Under the pieces are notes generated by a model, which worked only from the letters and a program-made list of their open reading frames with translations, was not told the DNA's origin and searched no databases. Shown in pieces: positions 57,808 to 57,840 of a stretch of DNA of 57,840 nt (its first letter is position 1; every line of letters starts with the position of its first letter). Source of the stretch: Gammaproteobacteria bacterium (GTDB taxonomy: Bacteria > Pseudomonadota > Gammaproteobacteria > GRL18). The position numbers and the translations under genes are program-made. Location: NCBI GenBank assembly GCA_026994225.1, contig JALWRI010000085.1:1-57840 (forward strand). The letters are read 5' to 3'.

Positions 57808-57840
57808 ATAAAAGTTCCAATATTTTTTGAAATTGAATAC

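Noticed and set aside
55957-57840. Possible CRISPR array near the Cas6-like gene
   Set aside because: No regularly spaced direct repeats of 25-40 bases are present; only short inverted repeats were found.

Overview
The window is AT-rich chromosomal DNA from a proteobacterium, most likely a gammaproteobacterium. Gene order and protein similarity support this: an E. coli-like purB, acnB, proS and sodB; the ilvB-ilvN-ilvC-pssA-leuA block common in non-enteric gamma- and betaproteobacteria; and the tsaE-amiC-mutL-miaA-hfq-hflX-hflK-hflC-DUF2065-hisZ-purA superoperon followed by rnr-rlmB. HisZ points away from the enterics. Rhodanese proteins, a DsrC/TusE-type protein and NarX/NarL-like regulators would fit a sulfur-oxidising lineage, but no sulfur-oxidation operon lies inside the window, so that lifestyle is an inference. 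Most of the window is housekeeping sequence, densely packed, with many overlaps and several GTG or TTG starts.

Layout: 1-7.4 kb holds the tail of an unknown lysine-rich gene, purB, acnB, a small acidic protein, proS, a MIF/tautomerase homologue and a frameshifted DUF4124 gene. 7.5-14.5 kb holds branched-chain amino acid synthesis (ilvB, ilvN, ilvC, leuA), pssA, a degenerate uracil-DNA-glycosylase-like protein and rimI. 14.6-19.0 kb is one giant gene that joins two cyclic-nucleotide-binding domains, a rhodanese domain, a long coiled coil, one membrane span and a C-terminal formylglycine-generating-enzyme-like domain. 19-35.5 kb is gshA, the tsaE-to-purA superoperon, tRNA-Leu(CAG), rnr and rlmB. 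35.5-43.3 kb holds sodB, a stand-alone N-acetylglutaminylglutamine-type amidotransferase, grxD, rnt, a nitroreductase-family gene with a short leader peptide, and a receiver / CheC-like phosphatase / PAS-GGDEF-EAL cassette. 43.3-43.8 kb is an internally deleted IS200/IS605-type element. 43.9-51.9 kb holds pdhA, pdhB, an unusual E2-E3 fusion of pyruvate dehydrogenase, a MotY-like OmpA protein, gloA, DAHP synthase and a LexA-fold (S24-like) protein.

The last 6 kb (51.9-57.8 kb) is the most unusual part: a rhodanese, a NarL/NarX-like pair whose kinase has no periplasmic sensor domain, several small uncharacterised proteins, a PiuC/YbiX-type Fe(II) dioxygenase and a minus-strand operon. That operon encodes a short acidic protein, a Cas6/Cmx6-like RAMP protein with a complete C-terminal glycine-rich loop, and a DsrC-family protein with no cysteine at all. 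No CRISPR array or other cas gene is visible, so the Cas6-like protein appears to have been adopted for another role next to a sulfur-relay-type protein. It is the best candidate in the window for an undescribed system.

All assignments come from reading translated sequence and recalling family motifs. No database search was run.
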